This document shows, one piece after another, positions 1 through 8,080 of a stretch of DNA of 39,285 nucleotides; within the stretch, counting starts at the first letter, position 1, and every line of letters begins with the position of its first letter. The DNA is taken from assembly GCF_001279695.1 (NCBI RefSeq), contig NZ_LGDD01000357.1, positions 1 to 39,285 on the forward strand, in the 5' to 3' direction. The translations under genes were made by a program, and so were the position numbers. The notes under the pieces were generated by a model. The model was not told the origin of the DNA. It saw nothing but the letters and a program-made list of their open reading frames with translations, and made no database searches. The DNA is from Streptomyces sp. WM6378 (GTDB lineage: Bacteria; Actinomycetota; Actinomycetes; Streptomycetales; Streptomycetaceae).

Positions 1-30
1 TCCCCACCCCGCCCCTTCCCGAAAGCCTCC

Positions 31-222
31 GGCGGTGGGTCGTTGGGCTTGGGCCGGCAGGTGATGCGCCGGGGCTCCCACCCGGAACCCTGCTCTGGCG
101 GGTCATTCGACCTCGGGCCGGCGGGTGGCACCGGGGCTCCGCCCCAGACGCCTACGCTGGCAGGTCATTCGGCCTCGGCGCGGCGGGTGGCGCTGAGGGC
201 TCCATACCCGGCCCCCGGCACC
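31..222. repeat. Degenerate tandem repeat, about 62-66 bp unit, three copies
   Basis: Three imperfect copies begin near 31, 97 and 159. Each opens with GGC(G/A)GGTC(A/G)TT, then a CTCGGGCCGGCGGGTGG-like core, then CCGGGGCTCC. Period is about 62-66 bp. The surrounding 1-490 is otherwise free of convincing genes and lies downstream of the sucC remnant. It resembles the repetitive GC-rich filler found between Streptomyces genes. No function can be assigned. Confidence 0.55.
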
Positions 223-249
223 TTGACGGCGAGTTCGTCGACTGCGGGC

Positions 250-300
250 CGTCGGTGGCTGGTCGCGCAGTTCCCCGCGCCCCTCAGCGGGGCAATGTCA
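250..300 (-). repeat. Streptomyces-type intergenic repeat (copy 1)
   Basis: On the minus strand this reads GGGGCGCGGGGAACTGCGCG followed by ACCAGCC. The same words occur on the plus strand at about 19,832-19,860. A second element of the same family, around a CCGG(A/C)(A/C)GGGCTG core, is near 470-490 and again near 19,775-19,795. This GC-rich element is common in intergenic regions of streptomycetes. Here both copies sit exactly where a gene body has been lost (the sucC C-terminus and the formate dehydrogenase NuoF region). Confidence 0.7.
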
Positions 301-499
301 AGCCCCTGTCGCTGCGGGCGAGTTGGGGGCCGCTCCCGAACCCGCCCTACAACGGTAGTTCCTTCGGCCTCCGGCCGGGGGCACCGCCGCCCCAGCCCCC
401 GTCCTGGCGGGCCCTTCGGCTGATGCTCGGTGCACCGAGCCCCCCCCACCCCCAGTACCCCCACTCCTCAAACGCCGGAAGGGCTGCATCAGGCGCCAT

Positions 500-1232
500 C
501 GGAGGGAACCCTGGAGCAGCACAGACCCTCGGCCGACGCCGCGGCCTCCAGTGGGTCCCCACTCGGGCCCACCCCGGACGAGCCCCAACGCGCTTGCCGG
601 AAACGCGCGTTGTCGCCCAGAGCGATCTTTGCGTCGAGCGCCAGGATCTCCCCCGACACCGTCCGCACCAGGAGGTTCACCTCCACCAGGACCGCGTCCT
701 CCACCACCAGGACCTGCCACGGGCGGGTCAGCACCGGGGCCGCCTGTGGCGGGAGCTTCGCCGCCGCGGCGATCTCGGCCGCCTTCGCCGCGTCCACCCC
801 CGCTCCTGGCCGACGGGGATCCGGGCGACGGCCTCGGGGCGGTCGGCCGCGACCTCCTCGATCTCCATGCCACCCTCGGCGGACGCGATCGCGAGGAAGA
901 AGCCGGGCGCGCGGTCCAGGACGTACGACACGTAGAACTCGGCCTCGATGTCGACCGGTTGGGCCAGCATCACCTTGCATATGGCATGGCCTTTGATGTC
1001 CGCGCCCAGGATTTGACGGGCCGCCAGTTCGGCGGCCGCCGGGTTCACGGCGAGCTTGACTCCGCCCACCTTCCCTGCCTCCGGTCTTCACCTGCGCCTT
1101 GACGACCACCCGGCCGCCCAGCGACTCGGCCGCCGCCCGGGCCTCGCGCGGGGATGCGACCACGGTCACGTCGGGGACCGCGATGCCGTGGTCCTTGAAC
1201 AGCCCCCTTGCCTCGTACTCGTACAGATCCAA
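500..1232 (-). pseudogene. sucC: Succinyl-CoA synthetase beta subunit remnant (sucC-like)
   Basis: The minus strand starts at a TTG (1232) behind an AGGAG site with LDLYEYEARGLFKDHGI, the standard SucC opening. It continues through VVVKAQVKTGG, where the frame breaks near 1075. A second frame carries GGVKLAVNPAAAE, DIKGHAICKVMLAQP and GGMEIEEVAADRPEA to about 800. The first frame then resumes with AAKAAEIAAAAKLPP, LVEVNLLVRT and LALDAKIALGDNARFRQ. After that the homology stops. Roughly 240 of the usual 390 residues remain, so the ATP-grasp half is frame-shifted and the ligase half is absent, with no sucD next to it. It diverges from the oxalate-type operon and shares its control region. Inference: succinyl-CoA synthetase was once part of this cluster, perhaps supplying CoA donors for the transferase. 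Confidence 0.85.
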
Positions 1233-1305
1233 TCCCGGCTCCTGTCGAAGGGTGAAAGTGCCGCACACCCCTGGACAGCGCACCATCGAATGAGAGATAA
1301 CAAGG

Positions 1306-1336
1306 TTCATACAGTATTCGTCGACTGTATGCAATC
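1306..1336. promoter_or_regulatory. GntR-like operator (site A) before the oxalate-type operon
   Basis: CATACAGT at 1308-1315 and ACTGTATG at 1324-1331 form a perfect 8-bp inverted repeat with an 8-base spacer. The right arm extends to ACTGTATGCAAT (1324-1335). Ten of twelve bases match ACTGTAGACAAT at 18,983-18,994, and nine of twelve match the reverse complement of 12,458-12,469. The site lies between the sucC remnant (start 1232) and the ThDP enzyme (start 1416), so it could control both directions. TGT-N2-ACA-type cores are typical of FadR/FCD-class GntR proteins. Assignment to the GntR gene at 11,786-12,407 is inference. Confidence 0.6.
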
Positions 1337-1415
1337 CATTGGAGGACGCCCCCTGCCCTCGGCGGGCAGAACCGAAGGCGCACCTCAACTCCCCCAAGAA
1401 GGGACGGACTTCGCC

Positions 1416-3110
1416 ATGCCTCACGGCTCCGACGACAGCGGTCAGGACCTCATCTCGGGCGGACACCTGGTCGCCAAGGCACTCAAGGCGGAGGGCGTCG
1501 ATGTCATCTACACCCTCTGCGGCGGCCACATCATCGACATCTACGACGGCTGTGTGGACGAGGGGATCGAGGTCGTCGACGTACGTCACGAGCAGGTCGC
1601 CGCCCATGCCGCCGACGGCTACGCCCGGATCACCGGGAAGCCCGGCTGCGCCGTGGTCACCGCCGGGCCCGGCACCACGGACGCCGTCACCGGGGTCGCC
1701 AATGCCTTCCGCGCCGAGTCGCCGATGCTGCTGATCGGCGGTCAGGGCGCCCACAGCCAGCACAAGATGGGGTCGCTCCAGGACCTCCCCCATGTCGACA
1801 TGATGACGCCGATCACCAAGTTCGCGGCGACAGTCCCGGACACCGCGCGGGCCGCGGACATGGTGTCGATGGCGTTCCGCGAGTGCTTCAACGGGGCGCC
1901 GGGGCCGTCCTTCCTGGAGATTCCGCGCGATGTGCTCGACGCGAAGGTGCCGTTGGAGAAGGCGCGCATCCCGGCGGCGGGGCGCTACCGGGCCTCCACC
2001 CGCAGCCCCGGCGACCCCGAGGCCGTCGAGAAGCTCGCCGACCTGCTCGTGCACGCCGAGAAGCCGGCGATCCTGCTGGGCAGCCAGGTGTGGACGAGCC
2101 GGGCCACCGACGACGCCGTCGAGCTCGTACGCACCCTGAACGTGCCCGCGTACATGAACGGGGCCGGGCGCGGCACGCTGGTGCCCGGGGACCCGCACCA
2201 CTTCCAGCTGTCGCGCCGGTACGCGTTCTCCAACGCCGACCTCATCGTGATCGTGGGCACCCCCTTCGACTTCCGGATGGGGTACGGAAAGCGGCTCTCG
2301 CCGAGTGCGACGGTCGTGCAGATCGACCTCGACTACCGGACCGTCGGCAAGAACCGGGACATCGACCTCGGGATCGTCGGCGACCCCGGTCTGATCCTCA
2401 AGTCCGTCACCGAGGCCGCCTCGGGGCGGCTGGGCGGCGGGGCCGTCAGGCGCAAGGCGTGGCTGGAGGAGCTGCGGACCGCCGAGCAGACCGCGATCGA
2501 GAAGAGGCTGCCGCAGCTGAAGTCGGACGCCTCGCCGATCCATCCGTACCGGCTGGTCAGCGAGATCAACGAGTTCCTCACCGAGGACTCGATCTACATC
2601 GGGGACGGCGGCGACATCGTCACCTTCTCCGGTCAGGTCGTCCAGCCGAAGTCGCCGGGGCACTGGATGGACCCGGGGCCGCTCGGCACGCTCGGTGTCG
2701 GCATCCCGTTCGTGCTCGCCGCCAAGCAGGCGCGGCCTGACAAGGAGGTCGTGGCGCTGTTCGGCGACGGGGCGTTCTCGCTGACGGGCTGGGACTTCGA
2801 GACGCTGGTCCGCTACGACCTGCCGTTCGTCGGGATCGTCGGCAACAACTCCTCGATGAACCAGATCCGTTACGGCCAGGCGCAGAAGTACGGCCTGGAG
2901 CGGGAGCGGATCGGCAACACCCTGGGCGACGTCCACTACGACCAGTTCGCGCGGATGCTGGGCGGCTACGGCGAGGAGGTCCGCGACCCCGCCGACATCG
3001 CGCCCGCGCTGCGACGCGCCCGCGAGTCGGGCAAGCCGTCACTGATCAACGTGTGGGTCGATCCGGACGCGTACGCCCCCGGAACCATGAACCAGACCAT
3101 GTACAAGTAG
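1416..3110 (+). CDS. ThDP enzyme, oxalyl-CoA decarboxylase / 2-hydroxyacyl-CoA lyase family
   Basis: A 564-residue protein, the usual length for this family (about 570). The ATG at 1416 follows an AGAAGGGA site; upstream in-frame codons have no coding character. The N-terminal ThDP domain has the catalytic Glu in VRHEQ (residue 59) and the AGPGTTDAVTG loop. The C-terminal ThDP-binding motif is GDGAFSLTGWDFETL followed by GIVGNNSS. Adjacent frc and an OFA transporter suggest cleavage of oxalyl-CoA to formyl-CoA and CO2. However, the region after LIGGQ reads MGSLQDLPHVD and the end reads KPSLINVWVDP. Both look more like 2-hydroxyacyl-CoA lyase (formyl-CoA plus aldehyde) than the Tyr-Glu pair I recall for Oxalobacter oxalyl-CoA decarboxylase. 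It may be annotated elsewhere as acetolactate synthase, which context argues against. Formyl-CoA chemistry is likely; the exact substrate is open. Confidence 0.82.
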   Translation: MPHGSDDSGQDLISGGHLVAKALKAEGVDVIYTLCGGHIIDIYDGCVDEGIEVVDVRHEQVAAHAADGYARITGKPGCAVVTAGPGTTDAVTGVANAFRAESPMLLIGGQGAHSQHKMGSLQDLPHVDMMTPITKFAATVPDTARAADMVSMAFRECFNGAPGPSFLEIPRDVLDAKVPLEKARIPAAGRYRASTRSPGDPEAVEKLADLLVHAEKPAILLGSQVWTSRATDDAVELVRTLNVPAYMNGAGRGTLVPGDPHHFQLSRRYAFSNADLIVIVGTPFDFRMGYGKRLSPSATVVQIDLDYRTVGKNRDIDLGIVGDPGLILKSVTEAASGRLGGGAVRRKAWLEELRTAEQTAIEKRLPQLKSDASPIHPYRLVSEINEFLTEDSIYIGDGGDIVTFSGQVVQPKSPGHWMDPGPLGTLGVGIPFVLAAKQARPDKEVVALFGDGAFSLTGWDFETLVRYDLPFVGIVGNNSSMNQIRYGQAQKYGLERERIGNTLGDVHYDQFARMLGGYGEEVRDPADIAPALRRARESGKPSLINVWVDPDAYAPGTMNQTMYK

Positions 3111-3122
3111 AGGAGCCCTGCC

Positions 3123-4367
3123 ATGACAAAGGCCCCCGCGACCAAGGCTCTTGAGGGCGTACGCGTCCTCGACATGACCCACGTCCAGTCCGGCCCTTCC
3201 GCCACCCAGCTGCTCGGCTGGCTCGGCGCGGACGTCGTCAAGCTGGAGGCGCCCACCGGTGACATCACCCGGGGGCAGCTGCGCGACCTGCCCGACGTCG
3301 ACTCGCTCTACTTCACGATGCTCAACTGCAACAAGCGGAGCATCACCCTCAACACCAAGACCCCGCGCGGCAAGGAGATCCTGACCGAGCTCATCCGCCG
3401 CTCCGATGTGATGGTGGAGAACTTCGGCCCGGGCGCCGTCGACCGCATGGGCTTCACCTGGGAGCGGATCCAGGAGATAAACCCCCGGATCGTGTACGCC
3501 TCGATCAAGGGCTTCGGGGAAGGCCCGTACACCGACTTCAAGGCGTACGAGGTCGTCGCGCAGGCCATGGGCGGGTCGATGGCCACCACCGGCTTCGAGG
3601 ACGGGCCGCCGCTCGCCACCGGTGCGCAGATCGGCGATTCCGGGACCGGCATCCACGCGGTGGCCGGCATCCTGGCCGCGCTCTACCAGCGCGAGTCCAC
3701 CGGGCGCGGCCAGCGCGTCCAGGTCGCCATGCAGCACGCGGTCCTCAACCTGTGCCGGGTCAAGCTGCGCGACCAACAAAGGCTGGCTCACGGGCCGTTG
3801 GCGGAGTACCCCAATGACGACTTCGGCACGGAAGTTCCCCGTTCCGGCAACGCGTCCGGCGGCGGGCAGCCCGGCTGGGCCGTGAGGTGCGCGCCCGGCG
3901 GGCCCAACGACTACGTGTATGTGATCGTTCAGCCGGTCGGTTGGCAGCCGGTCACCGAGCTCATCGGCCGCCCCGAGCTCGCCACCGACCCCGAGTGGGC
4001 AACACCCGAGGCGCGCCTCCCCAAGCTCGACAAGATGTTCCAGCTGATCGAGGAGTGGTCCTCAACTCTCCCCAAATGGGAGGTACTTGAGCGACTCAAC
4101 GCGCACAACATCCCGTGCGGCCCGATCCTCTCCACCAAGGAGATCATCGAGGACGCATCCCTCGCCGCCAACGAGATGGTCGTCGAGGTCGAACACCCCG
4201 AGCGCGGCCGGTTCACCACCGTCGGCTCGCCGCTCAAGCTCTCCGACTCCCCCGTCGACATGGTCACCTCGCCGCTGCTCGGCGAGCACAACGAAGAGGT
4301 GTACGTCGGCGAACTGGGCTTGAGCGTTGACGAACTGCGGCTGCTCAAGACGAACGGAGTGATCTGA
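3123..4367 (+). CDS. frc: Formyl-CoA:oxalate CoA-transferase (CaiB/BaiF class III)
   Basis: A 414-residue class III CoA-transferase, close to the about 428 of Oxalobacter Frc. It starts 12 bases after the preceding stop behind GAGGAG, so it is co-transcribed. Hallmarks in order: [51 protein letters not shown], the catalytic Asp172 in [18 protein letters not shown], the flexible glycine loop [11 protein letters not shown] (about 243-252) and [12 protein letters not shown]. These match Frc much better than general CaiB or AMACR proteins. It moves CoA from formyl-CoA to oxalate (or another acid), releasing formate and making oxalyl-CoA for the ThDP enzyme. UctC/YfdW-like enzymes can also use succinyl-CoA or acetyl-CoA, which would fit the sucC relic and the neighbouring acyl-CoA synthetase. 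Confidence 0.9.
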   Translation: MTKAPATKALEGVRVLDMTHVQSGPSATQLLGWLGADVVKLEAPTGDITRGQLRDLPDVDSLYFTMLNCNKRSITLNTKTPRGKEILTELIRRSDVMVENFGPGAVDRMGFTWERIQEINPRIVYASIKGFGEGPYTDFKAYEVVAQAMGGSMATTGFEDGPPLATGAQIGDSGTGIHAVAGILAALYQRESTGRGQRVQVAMQHAVLNLCRVKLRDQQRLAHGPLAEYPNDDFGTEVPRSGNASGGGQPGWAVRCAPGGPNDYVYVIVQPVGWQPVTELIGRPELATDPEWATPEARLPKLDKMFQLIEEWSSTLPKWEVLERLNAHNIPCGPILSTKEIIEDASLAANEMVVEVEHPERGRFTTVGSPLKLSDSPVDMVTSPLLGEHNEEVYVGELGLSVDELRLLKTNGVI

Positions 4368-4370
4368 GCG

Positions 4371-6515
4371 ATGGCCGGTGTCGAGGCACAGGACCGCGAG
4401 GCGGTGCGGGCGCTGCTCGCGGCCGTACGGGCCGAGGGGCGCGCCGCGCTCACCGCGCCCGAGGGCAAGACGATCGCGGACGCGTACGGGATCGCCGTGC
4501 CGGGCGAGGCGCTCGCACGGGACGTCGACGAGGCGGTCGCGCACGCGGCGCGGCTCGGCGGCAGGTCCGTACTGAAGATCGTCTCGCCGGACATCCTGCA
4601 CAAGACCGACGCGGGCGGGGTCGTGGTCGGCGTGGAGGGCGCGGCCGAGGTGCGGGCAGCTTTCCACCGGATCGTCGAGAACGCCCGCGCCTACGCTCCC
4701 GATGCCCGCGTCGACGGCGTGCAGGTGCAGCAGCTCCTGCCGCCGGGGCAGGAGGTGATCGTCGGGGCGGTCACCGACCCCACCTTCGGCAAGGTGGTGG
4801 CGTTCGGGCTCGGCGGAGTGCTGGTCGAGGTCCTGAAGGACGTCACGTTCCGGCTCGCACCGGTCACCGCCGACGAGGCGATGTCCATGCTCGACTCGAT
4901 CAAGGCGGCGGAGATCCTGCGCGGGGTGCGCGGCGCGCCGGCCGTGGACCGGTGGGCGCTCGCGGAGCAGATCCGCCGGGTGTCCCAACTGGTGAGCGAC
5001 TTCCCGGAGATCGCGGAGGTCGACCTCAACCCGGTGATCGCCACGCCCGAGGGCGCGGTCGCCGCCGACATCCGGATCCTGCTCGCCACCGACGTGGCCA
5101 AGCCGCGGCGGACGTACACCCGCGAGGAGATCCTGCGCTCGATGCGGCGGCTGATGCGGCCGCGCTCGGTCGCCGTGATCGGCGCGTCCAACGAGCAGGG
5201 CAAGATCGGCAATTCGGTCATGCGCAACCTGGTCGACGGAGGTTTCTCCGGGGAGATCCACCCCGTGAACCCCCGGGCCGATGACATTCAGGGCCGCAAG
5301 GCGTACGAGAGTGTCACGGACGTTCCGGGTGAGGTGGATGTGGCGGTCTTCGCGATCCCCGCCAAGTTCGTGGCGTCGGCGCTTGAGGAGGTGGGCCGCA
5401 AGGGCATTCCGAACGCGGTGCTCATCCCGTCCGGCTTCGCCGAGTCCGGCGATCAAGCCCTCCAGGACGAGCTCGTGGCCATCGCCGAGCGGCACGGAGT
5501 GCGGCTGCTCGGGCCCAACATCTATGGCTACTACTCCACTTGGCAGGACCTGTGCGCCACGTTCTGCACCCCGTACGACGTGAAGGGCCCGGTCGCCCTG
5601 ACCAGTCAGTCCGGCGGGATCGGCATGGCGATCCTCGGCTTCGCGCGCTCCACCAGGACCGGGGTGTCGGCGATCGTCGGGCTCGGCAACAAGTCGGACA
5701 TCGACGAGGACGACCTGCTGACCTGGTTCGGTGAGGACCCCAACACCCAGTGCATCGCGATGCATCTGGAGGACCTCAAGGACGGCCGGGCCTTCGTCGA
5801 GGCGGCGCGGGCGACCGTGCCGAAGAAGCCGATCGTGGTCCTCAAGGCCGGCCGGACCAACGCGGGCGCCAGGGCCGCGGGCTCGCACACCGGCGCGCTG
5901 GCCGGGGACGACGCGGTGTACGACGACATCCTGCGCCAGGCGGGGGTGATCAGGGCGCCCGGCCTCAACGAGATGCTGGAGTACGCGCGGGCCCTGCCCG
6001 TGCTGCCCGCCCCGCGGGGCGACAACGTCGTCATCATCACCGGCGCGGGCGGCTCCGGGGTACTCCTGTCGGACGCGATCGTCGACAACGGACTCCAACT
6101 CATGGAGATTCCCCCGGACTTGGACGCCGCCTTCAAGGCGTTCATCCCGCCGTTCGGCGCCGCGGGCAATCCGATCGACATCACGGGCGGCGAGCCGCCG
6201 GCCACGTACGAGGCCACGATCAGGCTCGGCATGGAGGACCCGCGCATCCACGCGCTCGTCCTCGGCTACTGGCACACGATCGTCACCCCGCCGATGGTCT
6301 TCGCCGAGCTGACGGCGCGGGTCGTCGAGGAGTTCCGGGCGCGCGGCATCGAGAAGCCCGTGGTGGCCTCGCTGGCCGGTGACACCGAGGTCGAGGAGGC
6401 CTGCGCGTACCTCTTCGAGCGCGGCGTCGCCGCCTACCCCTACACCACCGAGAAGCCGGTTGCGGTGCTCGGTGCGAAGTACCGCTGGGCACGGGCCGCG
6501 GGGCTGCTCACCTAG
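4371..6515 (+). CDS. Fused ADP-forming acyl-CoA synthetase (beta-alpha order)
   Basis: 714 residues, start 3 bases after the frc stop, so translationally linked. Domain order: ATP-grasp at about 20-240 (VLKIVSPDILHKTDAGGV; EVDLNPVIATPEG), a Rossmann CoA-binding domain at about 260-355 (SVAVIGASNEQGKIGNSV), then two succinyl-CoA-ligase-like domains (VALTSQSGGIGMAI near 408; GARAAGSHTGALAGDDAVYD near 498 with the likely phospho-His506). Related single-chain enzymes such as bacterial Pat/YfiQ-type proteins and many archaeal ACDs place the CoA-binding half first; here the ATP-grasp half leads. The reaction is acid + CoA + ATP <-> acyl-CoA + ADP + Pi. Within this operon it could charge oxalate, formate or a hydroxy-acid, or recover ATP from an acyl-CoA. 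The substrate is not visible in the sequence. It may replace the decayed succinyl-CoA synthetase. Confidence 0.85.
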   Translation: MAGVEAQDREAVRALLAAVRAEGRAALTAPEGKTIADAYGIAVPGEALARDVDEAVAHAARLGGRSVLKIVSPDILHKTDAGGVVVGVEGAAEVRAAFHRIVENARAYAPDARVDGVQVQQLLPPGQEVIVGAVTDPTFGKVVAFGLGGVLVEVLKDVTFRLAPVTADEAMSMLDSIKAAEILRGVRGAPAVDRWALAEQIRRVSQLVSDFPEIAEVDLNPVIATPEGAVAADIRILLATDVAKPRRTYTREEILRSMRRLMRPRSVAVIGASNEQGKIGNSVMRNLVDGGFSGEIHPVNPRADDIQGRKAYESVTDVPGEVDVAVFAIPAKFVASALEEVGRKGIPNAVLIPSGFAESGDQALQDELVAIAERHGVRLLGPNIYGYYSTWQDLCATFCTPYDVKGPVALTSQSGGIGMAILGFARSTRTGVSAIVGLGNKSDIDEDDLLTWFGEDPNTQCIAMHLEDLKDGRAFVEAARATVPKKPIVVLKAGRTNAGARAAGSHTGALAGDDAVYDDILRQAGVIRAPGLNEMLEYARALPVLPAPRGDNVVIITGAGGSGVLLSDAIVDNGLQLMEIPPDLDAAFKAFIPPFGAAGNPIDITGGEPPATYEATIRLGMEDPRIHALVLGYWHTIVTPPMVFAELTARVVEEFRARGIEKPVVASLAGDTEVEEACAYLFERGVAAYPYTTEKPVAVLGAKYRWARAAGLLT

Positions 6516-6584
6516 GCCCTTGCCGCAACGAAGGGTTTGGACAGGGGGCGCTGGCCAGGTTCTTTCGAAGCCAAGGGGACGACC

Positions 6585-7991
6585 ATGAGCGACAGTTCCA
6601 CATCCGGAGGGCCACGGTACGCGGCGGGTGTCGCCTACCGGAACGTCACGGACAGCAAGGGCCGCGTGTATCGCGTCGGCGAGACCGATCGCGATCTGCT
6701 GGGCCACAGCCGCAAGTTGATGGTGTATTTGCCGTGGGTCGCGATGATGGCGATCAGCGTGTCCGAGTACGCCTACGGTTCCGCCGAGGACACCCTCTCC
6801 GAGGCCCACGGCTGGGCGCAGAGCAACACCTTCTGGATTCTGAGCGTCTGGGTGTTCTTCCAGGCCGGCATCGCCTTCCCCGCGGGCTGGATGCGGGAGA
6901 AGGGCATCCTGACCGCACGCCGGGCGATGTACATCGGTTCGGCGCTCTGCCTCGTCGGATTCTTCGCGCTGTCCCACCTGCGCAACGTGCTCGCCGCGAT
7001 CTTCGGCTTCGGCGTCGTGGGCGGGGTGGGGTCCGGACTCGTCTACGCGACCTGCATCAACATGGTCGGCAAGTGGTTCCCGGAACGGCGGGGCGCCAAG
7101 ACGGGTTTCGTCAACGGCGGCTTCGCCTACGGCTCGCTGCCCTTCATCTTCATCTTCAACTACGTCTTCGACACCGCCAATTACCACGAGGTCCTCGACC
7201 TCATCGGCGTCTACGTGCTGATCGTGGTCGCGGTCTGCGCCTGGTTCTTCAAGGACCCGCCGAAGAACTGGTGGCCCGCCGAGATCGACCCGCTGAACTT
7301 CTCCGGCAACGCCAAGGGCGCGGCGAGCCTCGCGAAGAATCCCCCGGCGGTCAGGCAGTACACCCCGAAGGAGGCCATCAGAACGGGCATGCTGCCGCTG
7401 ATGTGGATCACCATCGTGATGACGGCGGGGGTCTCCATCTTCGGCATCTCCTTCCAGGTGGACTACGCGAAGGAGGTCGGCTTCGGCCCGCTGGTGGCCG
7501 CCTCCTCCATGGGCGTCATGGCGGTCATCAACGGCATCGGCCGGGCGGTCGTGGGCTGGCTGTCCGACCTGTGGGGCCGCAAGGTGACCCTGGTGTTCGT
7601 GATCGTGGTCCTGGGTCTCGCACAGTTCGGCGTGATCTGGGCGGGCCATATCCACAGCCAGTGGCTATTCCTGTTCTTCGCCTTCCTGTCGGGCTTCGGC
7701 GGCGGCGCCTTCTACCCGATGTTCGCGGCACTGACCCCGGACTACTTCGGCGAGAACTACAACGCCTCCAACTACGGCCTGGTCTACAGCGGCAAGCTGG
7801 TGAGCGGCCTGTTCGGCGGCGGGCTCGGCTCGATGGTCGTCGACGCGTGGGGCTACGACGGCGCCTATGCCCTGGCGGGCGGCATCTCGATGGTGGCGGG
7901 CTGCACAGCCCTGCTGCTGCGACAGCCCGGCCGGACACGGATGCGGGACATCGCGGCCAACCCCCAGCCCATCAGCCGGGAGGTGGTGTAG
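6585..7991 (+). CDS. OFA-family MFS transporter, oxalate:formate antiporter type
   Basis: 468 residues from the ATG at 6585, behind AAGGGGAC. About 40 hydrophilic N-terminal residues are followed by roughly 12 hydrophobic membrane segments (first near YLPWVAMMAISVSEYAYG). It carries the MFS A-like motif region GWMREKGILTARR, the loop KWFPERRGAKTGFVNGGFAYG and a second MFS motif GWLSDLWGRKVTL. FFAFLSGFGGGAFYPMFAAL and TPDYFGENYNASNYGLVYSGKL are characteristic of the OFA (oxalate/formate antiporter) family. It lies 69 bp after the acyl-CoA synthetase with no terminator between, so I take it as the last operon gene. Likely role is oxalate uptake coupled to formate export. OFA members can also move other monocarboxylates, so the substrate rests on context. 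Confidence 0.85.
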   Translation: MSDSSTSGGPRYAAGVAYRNVTDSKGRVYRVGETDRDLLGHSRKLMVYLPWVAMMAISVSEYAYGSAEDTLSEAHGWAQSNTFWILSVWVFFQAGIAFPAGWMREKGILTARRAMYIGSALCLVGFFALSHLRNVLAAIFGFGVVGGVGSGLVYATCINMVGKWFPERRGAKTGFVNGGFAYGSLPFIFIFNYVFDTANYHEVLDLIGVYVLIVVAVCAWFFKDPPKNWWPAEIDPLNFSGNAKGAASLAKNPPAVRQYTPKEAIRTGMLPLMWITIVMTAGVSIFGISFQVDYAKEVGFGPLVAASSMGVMAVINGIGRAVVGWLSDLWGRKVTLVFVIVVLGLAQFGVIWAGHIHSQWLFLFFAFLSGFGGGAFYPMFAALTPDYFGENYNASNYGLVYSGKLVSGLFGGGLGSMVVDAWGYDGAYALAGGISMVAGCTALLLRQPGRTRMRDIAANPQPISREVV

Positions 7992-8007
7992 GCCCCATGT
8001 GCGCGCG

Positions 8008-8039
8008 GCCGCCCCGGGGCTGAGCCGGTCCGGGGCGGC
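8008..8039. terminator. Bidirectional hairpin terminator
   Basis: GCCGCCCCGG at 8008-8017 pairs perfectly with CCGGGGCGGC at 8030-8039 around a 12-base loop. It lies between convergent genes ending at 7991 (+) and 8081 (-). There is no U-tract, as is common for Streptomyces terminators. Confidence 0.75.
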
Positions 8040-8080
8040 TCGCGCCGGCCAGAGGTGCCGCACCGAGCGGTATCGGTCCA

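Noticed and set aside
489..2936. 815-codon minus-strand frame
   Set aside because: Its first two-thirds are antisense to the ThDP enzyme. Only the part below 1232 is meaningful, as the sucC remnant.
4062..7655. 1197-codon open frame on the minus strand
   Set aside because: Antisense to the frc-acyl-CoA synthetase-transporter operon; Arg/Asp/His-rich composition typical of high-GC shadow frames, no domain.
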